Positions 32,372 to 32,635 of a DNA stretch of 32,635 nucleotides are shown here, in pieces. The DNA lies in the NCBI RefSeq assembly GCF_001723055.1, contig NZ_MDCR01000063.1, positions 183 to 32,817 of the forward strand. The letters are read 5' to 3'. The translations under genes were made by a program, and so were the position numbers. The stretch's first letter is position 1. Every line of letters starts with the position of its first letter. The DNA is from Streptomyces niveus. Lineage in GTDB: Bacteria > Actinomycetota > Actinomycetes > Streptomycetales > Streptomycetaceae. The notes beneath the pieces are model-generated. The model did no database searches. It was not told the DNA's origin and saw nothing but the letters and a program-made list of their open reading frames with translations.

Positions 32372-32635
32372 GTGGCCGTTGACACGACTCATGCGAGTGA
32401 CACGAGCGCCTCAGGGGGCGCGGTCGGTGCGTCGGGTGTGAAGGAGGTCCGTCGTCTGGATCGGGTGATCATTCGTTTCGCGGGTGATTCGGGTGACGGT
32501 ATGCAGCTGACGGGTGACCGGTTCACGTCGGAGACGGCGTCGTTCGGGAACGACTTGTCGACGCTGCCGAACTTTCCCGCGGAGATCCGTGCGCCTGCCG
32601 GGACGCTGCCGGGTGTTTCCTCGTTCCAGCTGCAC
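32372..32635 (+). CDS. korA: 2-oxoacid:ferredoxin oxidoreductase alpha subunit, 5' part
   Basis: The first 88 codons of the alpha subunit of a 2-oxoglutarate (2-oxoacid):ferredoxin oxidoreductase, a CoA- and ferredoxin-linked TCA-cycle enzyme. GTG at 32372 has AAGGAG six bases upstream. After a 22-residue variable stretch comes [29 protein letters not shown], then [27 protein letters not shown], the standard N-terminal (gamma-like) domain start. Codon use shifts to more T-ending codons (CGT, GGT, GAT) than its neighbours, as in strongly expressed genes. The gene runs off the window. Confidence 0.93.
   Translation, partial: MAVDTTHASDTSASGGAVGASGVKEVRRLDRVIIRFAGDSGDGMQLTGDRFTSETASFGNDLSTLPNFPAEIRAPAGTLPGVSSFQLH

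Noticed and set aside
1..32635. CRISPR arrays, tRNA or rRNA genes
   Set aside because: No regularly spaced repeat array, no tRNA-like cloverleaf and no rRNA segment noticed on reading.

Overview
This window reads as high-GC actinomycete DNA, almost certainly Streptomyces. It has GTG and TTG starts, strong third-position GC bias, Tat and lipobox signal peptides, and an IdeR/DmdR-type iron box. The order HK - RR - 2-oxoacid:ferredoxin oxidoreductase alpha at the right end looks like core-chromosome gene order.

Layout. (1) 1-5577: a heme-uptake locus. A truncated two-domain HtaA heme-binding protein (minus) diverges from hmuT-hmuU-hmuV and a coupled lipoprotein (plus), with a 16/19 iron box between the two arms. 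The first 102 bases are a perfect inverted copy of 322-423, so the left edge is a fold-back (artefact or real inversion). (2) 5641-17643: ordinary single-gene units: a small prim-pol-like protein, a TetR regulator with a clear palindromic operator, a DDAH-type amidinohydrolase, an Rsm22-like methyltransferase, a lipoprotein, a Bcr/CflA-type efflux pump, a Gfo/Idh/MocA oxidoreductase, a Tat-exported PhoD phosphatase, an SDR, a PhzF-like isomerase and a small unknown protein. Two related hairpin elements (MITE-like) sit exactly at the stop codons of the SDR and phzF genes. (3) 17662-29877: minus-strand genes. The core is a tight ten-gene operon (19105-29877) for dTDP-deoxysugar synthesis and transfer: glycosyltransferase, 3,5-epimerase, rmlA, rmlB, 4-ketoreductase, PLP/[2Fe-2S] 3-dehydrase, a second short 4-ketoreductase-like SDR, 2,3-dehydratase, 3-ketoreductase, and a macrolide-inactivating-type glycosyltransferase, closed by a perfect 20-bp-stem hairpin. 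An alpha/beta hydrolase and a coupled 62-aa ORF follow. (4) 29878-32635: a 451-bp AT-richer regulatory region, a NarL-type two-component pair (ATGA overlap), and the start of korA.

How it works together. The operon holds all the steps from glucose-1-phosphate to a 2,3,6-trideoxy-L-hexose of the rhodinose/amicetose type. Because there are two different 4-ketoreductase-like enzymes and two glycosyltransferases, it could also make a 2,6-dideoxy D-sugar (olivose type), as in urdamycin/landomycin pathways. No polyketide synthase or other aglycone gene is present, so the acceptor is either made elsewhere or is foreign. This free-standing glycosylation cassette, with one OleI/OleD-like resistance-type transferase, is the most interesting system in the window. 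Family assignments come from motif recognition; no database search was run.
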